This document shows positions 34,901 to 47,313 of a stretch of 64,000 nucleotides of DNA, one piece after another. The DNA lies in assembly GCF_000203815.1 (NCBI RefSeq), contig NW_004457723.1, forward strand, positions 1,612,001 through 1,676,000, given 5' to 3'. Made by a program: the position numbers and the translations under genes. The DNA comes from Cavenderia fasciculata. Taxonomy: Eukaryota > Evosea > Eumycetozoa > Acytosteliales > Cavenderiaceae. The notes under the pieces were generated by a model that saw nothing but the letters and a program-made list of their open reading frames with translations, had not been told where the DNA came from and made no database searches. Position 1 is the stretch's first letter; each line of letters starts with the position of its first letter.

Positions 34901-37900
34901 CGATGACAATTTGTTAAAGTTGGACAAGTTACTCAACACTTTTGAGCAAACTACTCAACTACAACAAAACACCTACTCAATGACTCCACCCACCGACACG
35001 TTGTCACCCAAGTTGACTCATCGATTGTCGACATACAACGTGCCACGTCCATCCAGCCAGCCATCGTGGATCTGCAACTACAGCGATGTACAAGTCAACG
35101 CCAAGCTTGGAACGGGTAGTTGGGGAGACTGCTACCTAGGTAGTGTCTGGCAAAAGACAGTTGTATTCAAGAAACTACGTATCCAACGATTCTCTGATCA
35201 GTTTATCGATGCATTCAAGGAAGAGGTTGACAAGTTACGTCAACTCGGTCCACATGACAATGTAGTGCCTGTGATTGGTGGATGTGCCGACACCAACATC
35301 ATGGCAATCAGTCCACACGTAGAAGCAGTCACATTGCAACAGATTATTGCCGAGACACCCGCCAGTGTTACACCAGACTTTATCGTTGCGATTGCTGCCG
35401 GTGTTGCACGTGCCATGTGTTATCTCCACCAATTCAACATCATCCATCGTACACTCAAACCATCCAATATTTTATTAGATACAGAGGGACGTGTCATGAT
35501 CAGAGACTATGGTTTTACAGCCATTAAAGATAACTTGTACAAGTCATCAGCCACACATGGAGGTGCAGTCAATTATTTTGCACCAGAGATTTTTGAATCG
35601 GGTGCTTCCAACTATGACCAAAACATAGATCAATATGCATTCGGTCTCATCCTATGGGAAATGTTTACACATCAAAATGCATTCCCATCGTCGGTTGCAC
35701 AACACCAGATTCCCGATCTTCTCAAACAAGGGTATCGTCCAGAAGTACCATCTCAATTCCCAATGGTATTTGATCGTCTCATCCGTGCTTGTTGGAATCA
35801 AGATCCATCAGCACGTCCCAATTTCCTTACCATTAGTAAGATCCTATCACAACCTACTCAACGTCTATTTGCCAATCAAATATCAATGACACTTCCCATC
35901 CCAATCACCGATAATCATGGGTCACTTCCAACATCCCAAAAACCAATCTATCCTCATCATCAACAAACCTCTACTCCCACCACTGCATCCCCACCAACAT
36001 CTTCACCAACCATCACTTCTCAACAAAATAATAGTAATAATAACTCTACAACAAATATAAAATCAGAATTGGAGCGCAAGATGAAATTAGTAACAGAAAA
36101 AGTAATGTTAATGATAAAGAATGGTGGAGAAAGAGTTATGATGGACAAGGCATTCAAGGCACTTGAGAATCTTGCAGCCAATGAGGAAAATGCAGAGACA
36201 TTTATTGGATGTGGATTAGTACCATTATTGATCCAATCATTTGCTCAACACATCCATTACCAAGATTCAATCTTGTCATCGTTGAATCAACTCTGTTTGA
36301 ATGTATCGTTGTGTGCCGAGTTTGTTCATAATGGTGGATTGACACAATTGGTACGTCTCATGAACTCTTCAAGTATCAATACATCAATCCTTGCCTGTAA
36401 ACTACTTACAACTGTTGCCGATGAAGAATATCTCCGTGCTATTCGTGATAGTGGTGCACTTAAAGTACTCTTTGTCACTTTACAATCGACCAATGAACTG
36501 TTGCAAATGCAAACGGTTTGGGCATTATCTCGTGCCCTTTTGGATGTTGGTAACCAACAATACTTTATTGCATGTGGTGGTATTCCAATCCTTCTAGGTA
36601 TGGTGTCTAGTACAAGACAAGGATTATCGGTACGTGCACTCATCTCTCTATGCTGTCTTATCACCAACCCACAATGTCAACAACAATTGGTCAATGCTGG
36701 TGTCTTGTCAAGATTAATAGAGTCTATTGACCGATCACCCAAACTACTCAAGATTCCAACCATTCGTATCATTGGAAATATTGTAGACAAGGAACAAAAG
36801 GTCGATGCCAACCAACACTCACTTCGCGATCTCGTCATCCAAAACAACTTTATCCATGTTCTCATTGACCAAATTCAAACGACCGATGATCAAGATCTCA
36901 TTGATGTAGCCACATCATGTCTTGTACCCATCCTTCAAAATGATCCAAATGCCCATCAACTATTCTACCAACTTCACGGTGTCGATAAAATACTCTTACA
37001 TTTTAATGTCAACTCTCAATCAAATGAAATCCTTGTCAACATATTAACCATCTTTACTTTAATTATTAATCATGGTAAATATTTAAATATTAAACAAAGA
37101 AATAAGAAACAAAAGAAATAAGAAAGAAAGAAAGAAAGAAATATTAATATTCTTTTATTTTAGATTTATCAAGATTAAAATTAAGATTTAGTATTATAAA
37201 ATTGGTAGAATTATTAAATAATGGTAATGTTGGAGATGTTGATAGTTTAGTTGTTATTAAAGCATTACAATGTTTGACTATCTTTGCTACACATGTATCT
37301 TGTGTACCAATGATTCTGGAATCCAATGCAACTGCATCGGTCAAGGCATTATTGGTATCACCAACAAACCAAGATGTTGATATTAAGATTTCAACCATTC
37401 GACTTATTTCCTCGTTGTCAAAGACTGGAAATTACTTTATCAATGCTATCATTCAATCTGGTATAGTTGCAGCTTTACTCGATAATATTCGTGACCATGG
37501 ATCATCGTCGTTGGTAAAGGACGAATCGATTGCTTCGGTTGCTTGGTTATCTGCCTCTGCAGAGTGTCGTCAATTGTTTATGGAAAAGAATGTGTTCCAT
37601 CGTCTGCTTGAATACACTCAGGCCAATATCAATAGACTTACCAACTATCTAAAGGAATCATTGTTGTGGGCCATTTCATTCTTTGCTCTCGATGCCACCT
37701 GTCAAACCCTCATCTGTCAAGTCCAAGGAACACTCGAATTTGTTGTATCCAATCTACTCACCGACGCTCAAATCTCTGGTGAAGAGGGACAAGTATGTAG
37801 AATGCTTGCCATCAAGACTGTATTGATCCTTTCACAAAAACAAGTCAACCATAGATTCCTCAAACAAACCAACATCATCGATTCCCTCACTAATTTGACC

Positions 37901-37969
37901 GATCACACCTCTACCGATAATCAATCCATTCAAATTGCTTCAAAAAAGATCATTCAATTGTTACAATAA
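31930..37969 (+). CDS. LRR - TKL-type pseudokinase - armadillo-repeat protein, 1920 aa
   Basis: Exons 31930-32249, 32323-32546, 32662-37074 and 37164-37969, all phases consistent. Order: polar N-terminus; leucine-rich repeats (residues ~105-255, 'LKVLDLSNNNINIP'); a long Ser/Pro/Thr/Ala-rich linker (~290-900); a short coiled coil; a kinase-like domain (~984-1244); armadillo/HEAT-like helices to the end (~1317-1920). The kinase part keeps the Gly loop 'GTGSWG' and Lys in 'VVFKKL'. The catalytic loop reads 'IIHRTLKPSNIL', so HRD is HRT, and DFG is DYG. Loss of the catalytic Asp predicts an inactive pseudokinase. It is likely a large scaffold in signalling. An old duplication or fusion of a TKL kinase with ARM repeats is inferred. 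Confidence 0.88.
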
Positions 37970-38639
37970 AATAATTAAATAAATAATAATACTATAGCAG
38001 CAGATAACCAATTGTTTCAGATCGGCTTTACATCAAAATAGTTCACTATTGATAATGATTCCTAGTCTCTTTTAAAATAATTATCGGGTTATCGGGTTAT
38101 ACTCGCGATCTCCTTTTATAAACTACTTGTGTTGATGAATATCTTGGTGAATAAATATGTCTTTAGTATACAATGCGAAATGATTGTACTATACATTGAA
38201 TTGCCAATCGATTTCAATGGGAATTAGTTAAAGATGGGTTGATGTTTCTTTATGTATTTAGATAACCTTTATTTTTCTTATTCTTTTTACTCATTCATTC
38301 ATCTTTGGATATGTTGATAGAATGGATATCATTGTCGATACACAAACATATATGATCCATATACATATCATTGATGATTTCCCAAAAAGGGAGTTGGTTG
38401 ATTAAAACAACCAAATTGAAAACAAGTACTTTATTGATTCTTCTTTCTTTTGACATCCATCTCATCCAAATTAAATTCAATTGAATTGATTTCTTATTAT
38501 TCTTTCTTGATCCTCTCCTCGAACCCAAACAAACGGGAGAGTTGAAAAAAAAAAACCAAACACAAAAAATTTTAAAACAATTATTCTTGTGCCCATTTAT
38601 ATTATCATTAACTTATCTAATTATTTGTTCACAAAAATC
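37970..38639. other. Intergenic spacer
   Basis: AT-rich 3' flank of the pseudokinase gene. It includes a short tandem 'ATCGGGTT' repeat near 38083-38098. No gene is supported. Confidence 0.5.
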
Positions 38640-38941
38640 ATAGGGAAAGATCGGAATATTGTACTTGCAACATAGAGGAATCATCAGAACAACAGGGTAA
38701 TCCATCAGATAGGACAAGTTCCATCAAAGGTATGTTTGAACAGTTCAACAGGGACATGGCAGTAGGTGCTTGTATAGATTCAGCGTTATTCGGTCTCTTT
38801 TCAATGGGTACCCATACCAATTCCAATGAACCCATACTTGAATCCATTGTCCCATCGCATGCACAACACAATTCAAACAAGAATACCCAAGAAATTGTAT
38901 CATTTCTAACTAATCTACTCGTTTTCCATATATTATATTAG
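38640..38941 (+). other. Orphan exon-like open frame of unknown nature
   Basis: After a possible acceptor (TCATAG at 38637-38642) the frame reads 'ERSEYCTCNIEESSEQQGN' and continues through 'MFEQFNRDMAVGACIDSALF' to a TAG at 38939-38941. The composition is protein-like. No start exon could be identified upstream, and the only in-frame Met is at 38732. It may be the last exon of a small gene or a gene fragment. Confidence 0.3.
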
Positions 38942-39163
38942 AATCTCATTATTCATTCATTCATATCTATATAGCTATACAACCTACTATATTCACACTA
39001 TTGAAATCGTTTCAACAACAACAACAACAGTACAATTAGCATATATTTATATATTTACTACACACAGAATATCTAAATAATAATTATCGAGAGACGACGA
39101 TCATTGAAAGCGCAAAGATTCATCTTTTATTTATTTATTTATATTATATTAATACTTTTGAAA

Positions 39164-40658
39164 ATGAATGTTAATCCACAACCACATTTAATCATACCAT
39201 TGAATCTAATGCCAATCATGCATACACTGCTAACTAGTAAGCAGCAACCACCACCTCTCACCAATGAAGAAGAAGAGACTGCATGGAAAATGGCCAAAGA
39301 GTATCGTATCTCGGTGTATCGGTTCCCGGGACCCCTTGCCAGCACTGCACGTGCATTGCAAGGGGCACAGAAACACTTCTTTAAGAAGTTGTTTACCTTC
39401 AAGGAAACACCACAACACGCCATCGTCGAGGATGAAGCTGTTATATACCCACTCGACGAGATTGACCGTGAGCGTATCGTCTTTTATCAGGGATCGTTGC
39501 TCGATCTGTTGACGGACCGGTCACTCAAGAAACATGTCCACGATGAGACCCGTATTCGTTGGAATCAAGTAGGTCGACAAATCAAGGTCATGTCGTCAAA
39601 GTTCCGTGCCACTTTGAAGCGTATGGGTGGTGTTGCACCTGCTGAAGAAGAGGTTACTGCGGTAGCTAACCCTAGCAACGACGAAGCGTCTGAAGGAGAG
39701 TCTGGTACGACTGAATCCAGCTTGGACACACAAGATGCCAGTGCTATGATTGTGCCACGCGCATCCAAGGAACCCGTCCCTCTCATCACCATCATGGAAC
39801 CACTCGCAGCATACAACTACACCACCGACTATACACCACCTGCCTACGATGCACAAGGTTCTAAACCTGCTGCAGCAGCTGTCCCCATGGTAGTCGAACC
39901 ACAAGAACCAGCATCACCCGAACAATCAACAACAACTCCATCCTCTCCACTTCCCAAACCATCAAGCCAAACCGAATCAACTCCAACCCCAACCTCGACC
40001 TCTACCACTACTACACCTCGTGCCGCTGCTGCTGCTGCCGCTGCTGCATCTAAATCCAACGCCAACAATACCAATACCTCTACCTCTACTACAACAACCA
40101 CGCCACAAATTACTAGACAACAACACCAACAGGGTTCAAAGGCAGTTTCATCTCCAGTCGTCCCTAAACACCAGCCATATGGAGGGTCACCCAAAATCAC
40201 CATTGTCAATGGTAACAACAAACAACAACCACCACCTACTCTACAACAACTCAAACCACCTCTACAACCACATCATCATCATCATCATAGCAACAACAAC
40301 AATAATGTAAATTCATCATCCTATCAAAATATTTCTGCTCCACCCGAGAGAACACCAGAAGAGGTTGCTCGATTGGCTGCGAGATCAAGAGAGTTGAGGA
40401 AACAAAAAATGATAGACTTTGTTTCGACTCCACCTCCACCAGTCCAACAAAATATCATCCGTCTCACAGACCAAAGCAAACAAATTACACAAATTCAAGA
40501 AATGAAGAATACATATTTGACCATGAATAGAATTGATGATAGTTTTTATAATAGAGGCAAGATACCATTTTTTAAATTAATTTCAAATACAACTAATATA
40601 ATTAATCAAAGTAATAATAATAATGATGATAATAATAATAATAATAATAATAATGATG

Positions 40659-40690
<32 letters not shown>

Positions 40691-40735
40691 TCACGACAAC
40701 CTACTTCTTCAATTGCATCTTCTTTCAAAAAATAA
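39164..40735 (+). CDS. Unknown protein with helical N-terminal region and long disordered tail, ~523 aa
   Basis: The frame extends upstream to an ATG at 39104. The first 20 codons look like AT-rich leader sequence, so the Met at 39164 (AAAATGAATG) is preferred. Residues ~25-160 are ordered and partly charged ('NEEEETAWKMAKEYRISVYR', 'EIDRERIVFYQGSLLDLLTD', 'IRWNQVGRQIKVMSSKFRAT'). The rest is Pro/Ser/Thr/Gln/His/Asn-rich, with an Ala run, a poly-His and a late charged helix ('TPEEVARLAARSRELRKQKM') before the Asn/Asp-repeat end. No known domain is recognised. Given the disorder it may be a regulatory or adaptor protein. Confidence 0.75.
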
Positions 40736-41125
40736 TAATAATAATAATAATTATCTTTTGTCCAATCGATTTTAAAACATATTTATATATATCACACAAC
40801 CCGAAACAAACCTACCTTTTTTTTCCTCACTCTCTCAAGTATTGTTGGTAATTAATTTAAATAGATAACATATCAACACAATCCATCACCTATCATGTTA
40901 ATAGTAATAATAATAATAATAATAATATAGTATAGTTTACTATTTGATTAATACAACAACAAAATTTACAACAACCAATATACAAACAAATAAATGAATA
41001 ACTTTTTTTAAAATAAAAAGTTAAATCTGATTTAAAAAATATACAATGGGGAAATCAATCAATTACTCTTGATTGATTATTACCCCAATTTAAAAATTGA
41101 TTTATTACTATTATTATTATTATAA
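40736..41125. other. Convergent 3' spacer
   Basis: AT-rich spacer between two convergent genes, with TAA-triplet repeats at 40738-40751 and 40905-40927. No gene is seen. Confidence 0.6.
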
Positions 41126-41232
41126 TTATTTTGATAAACCTTTTAATGCACCAGGTGACTTGTATGAATTTCCATGATGGTGATTATGATGATGATTATT
41201 ATTATTATGATTTCCATTATGATGATTATTTC

Positions 41233-41263
<31 letters not shown>

Positions 41264-43234
41264 TGGTTGTGGTATTGATTGAATGACTGATAATATAGAA
41301 TCACTAGTTGTACGAAGTTGTTCAATTGCTTCTTTTAATAATTCCTTTTCACTCTTTTCTGTACGTTTGTTTTTGTTTTGGATTTCATTCTTTGCGTCTT
41401 TTTCCAATTGAATTGCATTTAATATTTTTAGTCTTGCTCCAAGTGTAGGGATTTCCAAATCTTCAATTAAATGTTGTTCCGTTACGTAATCCAAAATATC
41501 CACTGTAATTTCATTTCTAATAAAGTTGTCTTCGTATTTTGATAGATTTAACTTTGATAACCATTCAATGATTCCTTTGAATTTAATGTTGGCTGCTGTA
41601 GTAGCTGGAGTTGCTGCACCACTACGATTATTTAAATTAATTGTTAAATCTTGTTTAATACTAATACTACCATTCATCATTGGTAATGGAGGTATTGGTG
41701 GTAATTGAGATGATGCAGATGTAAATGATTGTTGTTGTTGTGAAAAACTAATGGTTGGTATGATTGGATTTGGTATTGTTGCAGTCGTTGATTGTTTTGG
41801 TTGTGGTAATAATTGTTTTGGTTGTTGTTGTTGTAGTTGTGATTTAATTTGTTGATGTTGAACTTCATTTGATTTACTAGTTGCTGCTGGTTTTGGTGGA
41901 TTTGGTGGGATTGGTGGAGGTGGTTTAACCATGGTTTCAACTTCCTTTTGTTGAGGTTGTTGTTGTTTTGGTTGTGATACTGGTACTACTACAACTGGTT
42001 TAGGTTTATCTGCACCATCCAATGTTTGTTGTTGTTGTTGTTGTTTTGGTTGAGATGATGATATAATTGGTTCATTTCCATTTTCTGTATTTACTTGATC
42101 AGTTGTTGGAACATTTTTAAATGGTCTTAATCTAATTCTTTTTTTCTTTGGAGCTTGATCTATTTTGGTCATAACCTTTTCAGCATCTAGAATGGCAATA
42201 TCTTTAAAGTAACGGTGACCGTCACTACCACCAAACATGAATATTTGGTGACTGACAATCTCGGCGGTGTGGGAGCATCTAAAGGTTGGGGTGTTATCGG
42301 CTGTAAACTGTCTCCACACGAGTGTGACGGGATCCAATACAAAGGTGTCATTGAGGATCTTGCCACCATCTCCAACACCTCCAAACACTACAAATTTGTT
42401 GTTGAATGGTGTAAAGGTATGGCCGGCACGACTGGGCAGCTTCTTGTCCTCTTCTTCGGGTGACTCTACGTTTAGACGCCAAGTAAGAGTGGTCAAGTCC
42501 AAGATGGAGAGTCCGTTGTAAGTGGGATCACCCGAGTTGAGGGGACTGGCACTATTGCCACCGTAAAAGTAGATGCTGTTGCCTGCTGCATAGTAGATGG
42601 CACCGTGTCCCCAAGAAGCTGGTGGTGATCCTGTGCAATTAGGAATTGACCACTTCATGGTCAACGTATCCAAGCAATAGAGTGAATTAAAGGTCATGTG
42701 ATTATCACTACCTCCATAAATATATACATTTGATCCTACCACTGTAGCAGAGTGTCGTGATCTTGGCATTGGTACATTGCCGCTAGTCTTCATCTCCTTC
42801 CACTCCATCGTATCAACATCCAATAGATAGACATCAGATGTATAAAACTCTCCCTCTATACCTCCAAACACCAATATAGTATGTGAATTCAATGCTACAC
42901 CTGAATGACCTGCTCTACTTGTTGGTTTCTTTCCATGAGTTAAAGGAAATAACCATGATGATGTTTCTATAATATATATAATAATATATTAACCATGATT
43001 AGTTAGGAGGGGGGGGGGGGGGGGACTATAATCATAGTAAATGTAATGCAATGAATATATATATATTTATGTGATGTACATACCAACATGAAATTGAGAC
43101 AAATCACCTTGTACATTCTTTCCATCCCATCCACCAAAGATATAGACACTATTTGTCTTTGAACAATAGGCTGAAGAATGTGCACACCTTGCAGGTGCTA
43201 CCTTGCCACTGACACTACTTCTTGTCCATGACAT
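41126..43234 (-). CDS. Kelch-repeat protein with C-terminal SAM domain, 663 aa
   Basis: Minus-strand exons 43234-43084 and 42966-41126 join in frame. Six Kelch blades are recognisable from their GG-turns: 'VYIFGGWDG', 'ILVFGGIEG', 'VYIYGGSDN', 'IYFYGGNSA', 'FVVFGGVGD' and 'IFMFGGSDG', forming one beta-propeller (residues ~20-330). A Gln/Pro/Thr-rich linker follows. A SAM domain spans residues ~510-575 ('FKGIIEWLSKLNLSKYEDNF'), then a short coiled coil and an Asn/His-rich tail. Kelch propellers bind proteins and SAM domains often oligomerise, so an adaptor or scaffold role is likely. The single intron contains a C16 run on the coding strand (43009-43024), prone to length change. Confidence 0.9.
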
Positions 43235-44332
43235 CTTCTTTTCTTTTCTTTTCTTTTCGTTGTAATATATATATAAACTATTGTTCTCTCTCTTTCTCTC
43301 TCCCTATTTATTTTGATTCAAGATCTAATAATAATCTCTCTCTCTCTGTCTGTAGCTGTATTTGTTCGATAGAGTAATGTAAAAAAATACATCAATAAAT
43401 ACTAATGATGATCTTGTGTGTGGTACTTTATTTATTAAAGCTGATTTTTTTCGGTGGTTTCATTGAAAGAGAGAAGAAATTTGTCCAAATTTTAACCCAT
43501 TCAAGTCATTTTGGGTTTGTGTGTGTGGTACTTTATTATTACAGCTTACAGTATCTCCCTCACTCATTAAATAATAATAGTATTATTATTAGTATTATTA
43601 TTAGTATGATTATCACGAACCGTAACATTCATTTATTACCTATAATTTGCATCAGATCAACTCACCTTAATTTAACTAGTAGTTACTAGATCATCGTCTG
43701 ATGTGATCACCTCCCTCTCACTACAACCAAGTTATTTTTGCATTGCAATCTTTGCATTCCCCAAGATAAGATGGTGGGTTCTAGAAAAGAAAAACTATAG
43801 AACGAAAGAACTTAAAAATATAGTTTTAAGTGTGTATGCAAAGTAAGCTGAAGATCCAAAGAACTCTTCATTTGTCGTGCGGGGCAACCGTTTAAATCGA
43901 TGAAAATATCTTGCGTTCGAGGGTTGGGAAAAACACAGATGCTCAATGGGGCTCTGCCAATAATTGGGGGGCCCCATTGACTCTCAAAGAGATTAATCGA
44001 CAATGCACTTTTCGGAGAGCTCTCCAGAAATAGTTTGGTTCCTCTCTTTGCCCTCTTCATCGTGTGATGTACCTATTTTTCTAGTTTGAATCAATGTTTA
44101 AATTGGGAAAGGGCATGATGTTGTGGGTGAGTTAGCTCCTCATGTTCTTTATCTCTTTCTCTATTTATTCATCTCGCTCACTCTCTCTCTCTTTTATTCC
44201 TTCCATTTTCACTTTTATGATTATCATATTCATAACTTCATCTTTATATCAATTTATATAAATATCACTACTACCACTACTACTCACAAAATATAACACA
44301 AGAAAAGAAAGAATAAAAAAAGTAAAATAATA
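43235..44332. promoter_or_regulatory. Divergent spacer between the Kelch/SAM gene and the frizzled-like gene
   Basis: About 1.1 kb between two start codons. It contains CTTTT and CT repeats next to both genes, a duplicated 'GTGTGTGGTACTTTATTATT'-like wording (about 43418 and 43519), and a GC-richer island at 43850-44060 with an unsupported minus-strand frame. It presumably includes both promoters. Confidence 0.45.
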
Positions 44333-46467
44333 ATGAAAGTTCTTCAAAAACATCATCCAATGTTGATGATGTTATCGTTGACATTGGTCATCATATCATC
44401 ATTATTGTTTGGAATTGTCAATTCTTCATACCTTATAGATGGTCAACAACCTGGTACATGCCAAGTATTGACATCTAGTTCCTATTGTTATCCACTAGTA
44501 TCACCACAAGGTCAACCAGTCTACATTCCATTCAATGTCACCATCGATCAGATCGAAACAAATATCACCTCACTCTTATCACTACCATTGAATGATGAGT
44601 GTTTAAAACCAGCCCAACTTTTATTATGTTCAATGTACTATAATCCATGTAATAATGTTACCATTGATTATGGTAATGGAACTACAACTCCTATTCTTTT
44701 ACCATCATTTCCTTGTTTCAATGTTTGTGGTATGTAGCTATATATATATATATATGATGATAATGAATGGGTAAAAAAATCCAAACTAATTTAAAATATT
44801 AATTATTTTTGATTTATTTATTTTAGAAACTGCATTTCAAGGATGTTCAGATTATATTCAATATTTACCACCAAATTTTAAATGTGATATGAATACTAGT
44901 AGTGGACAACAACAATATCCACAATACCAAACCTCGTTTAATATAACATTGGAGAATGTAACCGGAACAGGTGAAAATAATTATACAACTGAATTAATAC
45001 AATGTAATGATAAATATACTGGAAATATTGTTGGATGTATGTATTAAAAAATAATAATATATTTATTTATAAATATATATTTATATTTTAGAGTAGTTTA
45101 TTTACTTTGATTATTTATTTACTTTTTATTTTTTATTTATTTATTTTTTAGCATGTCCAATACCATTAATATTTGCACCAAATAGAAGTAAAGATACATA
45201 TTATACAATTAGTGATAATTGTGTTTTACCATGTCCATTCCAACTTTGGAATGAGAGTGAAGAGAAAGCAATCAAAGACGTTTCTCTCATTCTATCTGTA
45301 CTTAGTTTTGTATGTTCTGTATTCTTGATCATTTTCAATGGAATCTTACCAAACAAAATATCAACAACCAACGAATCCATTCTCTATGTTGCACTTGGTG
45401 CATTATTTCTTGCCATTTCTCAATTTCAAAATGTAATTATAATATTTAAATCAAAATTTGAATCAATAATATTAATTAATATTTCTCAATTTAGCTTGGA
45501 CAAAACAATTTTAGTTGTTCAGAAGATCCTGGTAGATATGTAACACAGAGTGATGTGGAATGTGGAATTAATGGATTTTTATTTCAACTTGGAGCGATTC
45601 TAGGATTGTTTGGTTGGGGTTATGCTAGTTATGATTTCTATAGAACTATTCGTCTAAAATCTATTGAAAAAATAAGATATATTCGTATAGTCATTTGGTC
45701 ACTGGTTGCATTGATGTGTTTTATTCCTTTTGCAGGTCAAAGATATGGTTCTACATTGGCAACAAGTGGGTGTTGGATAACAGGTGATAAAAACAATCCA
45801 TGGCCATACCTTTTCTTTTATGCTGAGGCTATCCCCACAGTATTGATCATTCTACTATTCACAGGATTAACAACTCAAAAGTTATATTCTGTATACAAAC
45901 AAATTCAAAGTCAATCAATGTTATTATATGATGTATGTAAATCAAATCAAAATATATAAATTAAATATTAATTTACTAATCTCTTTTATTTATTTTTAGA
46001 TTAAATTAATGGTAGTAATGGTATTAATTATTTTCAATTCAACATTTGTATTATCATTTAAATTCTATATGGATAAACAAACAGATGATATTAGAAGTAG
46101 AATAGCAGATTGGGTTCAATGTATAGCACAAAATGGTGAATCTAGTTGTGATTTGAATATACCAGATTATTCATTAAGAATTCTTCAAGTCATTACAACC
46201 AATAGTTGGGGTATATTAGGTTTTATTGCCTTTGCTCTTGATGCCAGTAGTTTGGCATTGATCCGTCAATCCAACAGAGCCAACAAATTACTCAAATATT
46301 TTGGATGGGAATTCAAACAAACAAAGTCACTTACAGGTACTGGGAACCATCGTCTAAGCAAGATTATTCCTTCAAATACAGCAACAACATCTATAGGCAG
46401 TACATCATCTACCAGTGATGGCACTACATCAACTATAACTATTCAATCAAATGTTCCAAATTCATAA
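44333..46467 (+). CDS. Frizzled/smoothened-like seven-transmembrane receptor, 597 aa
   Basis: Exons 44333-44729, 44827-45036, 45152-45432, 45495-45932 and 46000-46467, all phases consistent. A signal peptide (~residues 10-32) is followed by a Cys-rich, N-glycosylation-rich ectodomain of frizzled type ('CLKPAQLLLCSMYYNPCNNV', 'FPCFNVCETAFQGCSDYIQ', 'NCVLPCPFQLW'). Seven membrane segments start at about residue 245 ('VSLILSVLSFVCSVFLIIF'), and a Ser/Thr-rich cytosolic tail closes the protein. Dictyostelids have a sizeable family of such receptors, related to Wnt/Hedgehog receptors of animals but of largely unknown ligand. The last helix is followed by 'LKYFGWEF'. The exact borders of exon 2 are typical GTATGT and TTTTTTAG. 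Confidence 0.92.
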
Positions 46468-46618
46468 ATATAACACAACATAACATTCACAACCATCCTA
46501 ATATTTATTTAAATAAAACGTGATCATCGTCATTAATCATTATTAATACTGTAACCTTAGTATCTACCTTAGGGTTAGTTTCTAAAAAAAAAAAAAAAAA
46601 AAAATATTCTATTGATAA

Positions 46619-46680
46619 ACAGATCCCTGGGGGGTTTCTTTGATATTATAGTTTTGAATTGTAGGAAGGGATCTTGAGAA
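46619..46680 (+). repeat. Left core arm of foldback repeat
   Basis: Pairs with the reverse complement of 46904-46967. Two perfectly matching blocks of about 19 and 22 bp ('AGATCCCTGGGGGGTTT' and 'GTAGGAAGGGATCTTGAGAA') flank a diverged middle. Confidence 0.75.
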
Positions 46681-46903
46681 CGTTCATAAAGATTATCATT
46701 GAATTGTTTGTTTGAATAAATAGATATACAAAATTTATGGGTTAATATTCCCAAAGTTCCAAAATCATTCCATGTCCAATTCCTTCATTGTTCTCAAAAA
46801 AAAAAAAAAAGAAAAAAGTCTACAAACTTTTTAATGAAACACCCATAAACGATAGTTTCAAATTAAATAGTGAAGAAATGTATATCGATGAGAGTAGGAA
46901 ACA

Positions 46904-46967
46904 TTCTCAAGATCCCTTCCTACAACTCAAACCAATCAATCATCTGAAAACCCCCCAGGGATCTGTT
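46904..46967 (-). repeat. Right core arm of foldback repeat
   Basis: Reverse complement of 46619-46680. On the plus strand it reads 'SQDPFLQLK'; the other arm, read on the minus strand, gives 'SQDPFLQFK'. Confidence 0.75.
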
Positions 46968-47313
46968 CTACAATACCTTTTTTTAAAATTACTATTATTT
47001 TTTTTTCCTAAAGAGAAAAACATCATAAAAAGAATCTTAAAAAAGATATATATATATTTTCTTATGTACGAAATATTATTATATATTACTAACTATATTT
47101 AAATTGATTGATGGTTCATTATGATGAGCGAGAACTTTCCAAAGGCCAATTAAATTTTCCCTCCTTTTTTTAAAAAAATCCATGCCGTTTGTGTTTGTCC
47201 CTCTCATTTTTTGTTTTGGATCATTTGCTGAGCAAGACTCGACTTGTTTGATTAAATTAGAGAAGAGTAATAACACACAAGTAATAGAAGAGAATAGAAA
47301 GAAGGAGGAGAGG

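Larger units (their letters stand above)
46468..47313. other. Spacer with a large imperfect inverted repeat
   Basis: Between the receptor gene and the fission-regulator gene. Dominated by a foldback structure (arms about 46595-46775 and 46815-46995) with an A21 run on its left border and an A15 run in the middle. The open frame across the right arm is discussed as a finding. No gene is claimed. Confidence 0.6.

Noticed and set aside
38500-38545. tRNA T-arm-like GGTTCGAGG on the minus strand
   Set aside because: No acceptor, D or anticodon stems could be drawn around it; no tRNA, rRNA or other structural RNA gene was found in the window.
43812-44060. 82-codon minus-strand frame in the Kelch/receptor spacer
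   Set aside because: Lacks family similarity and lies in a likely divergent promoter.
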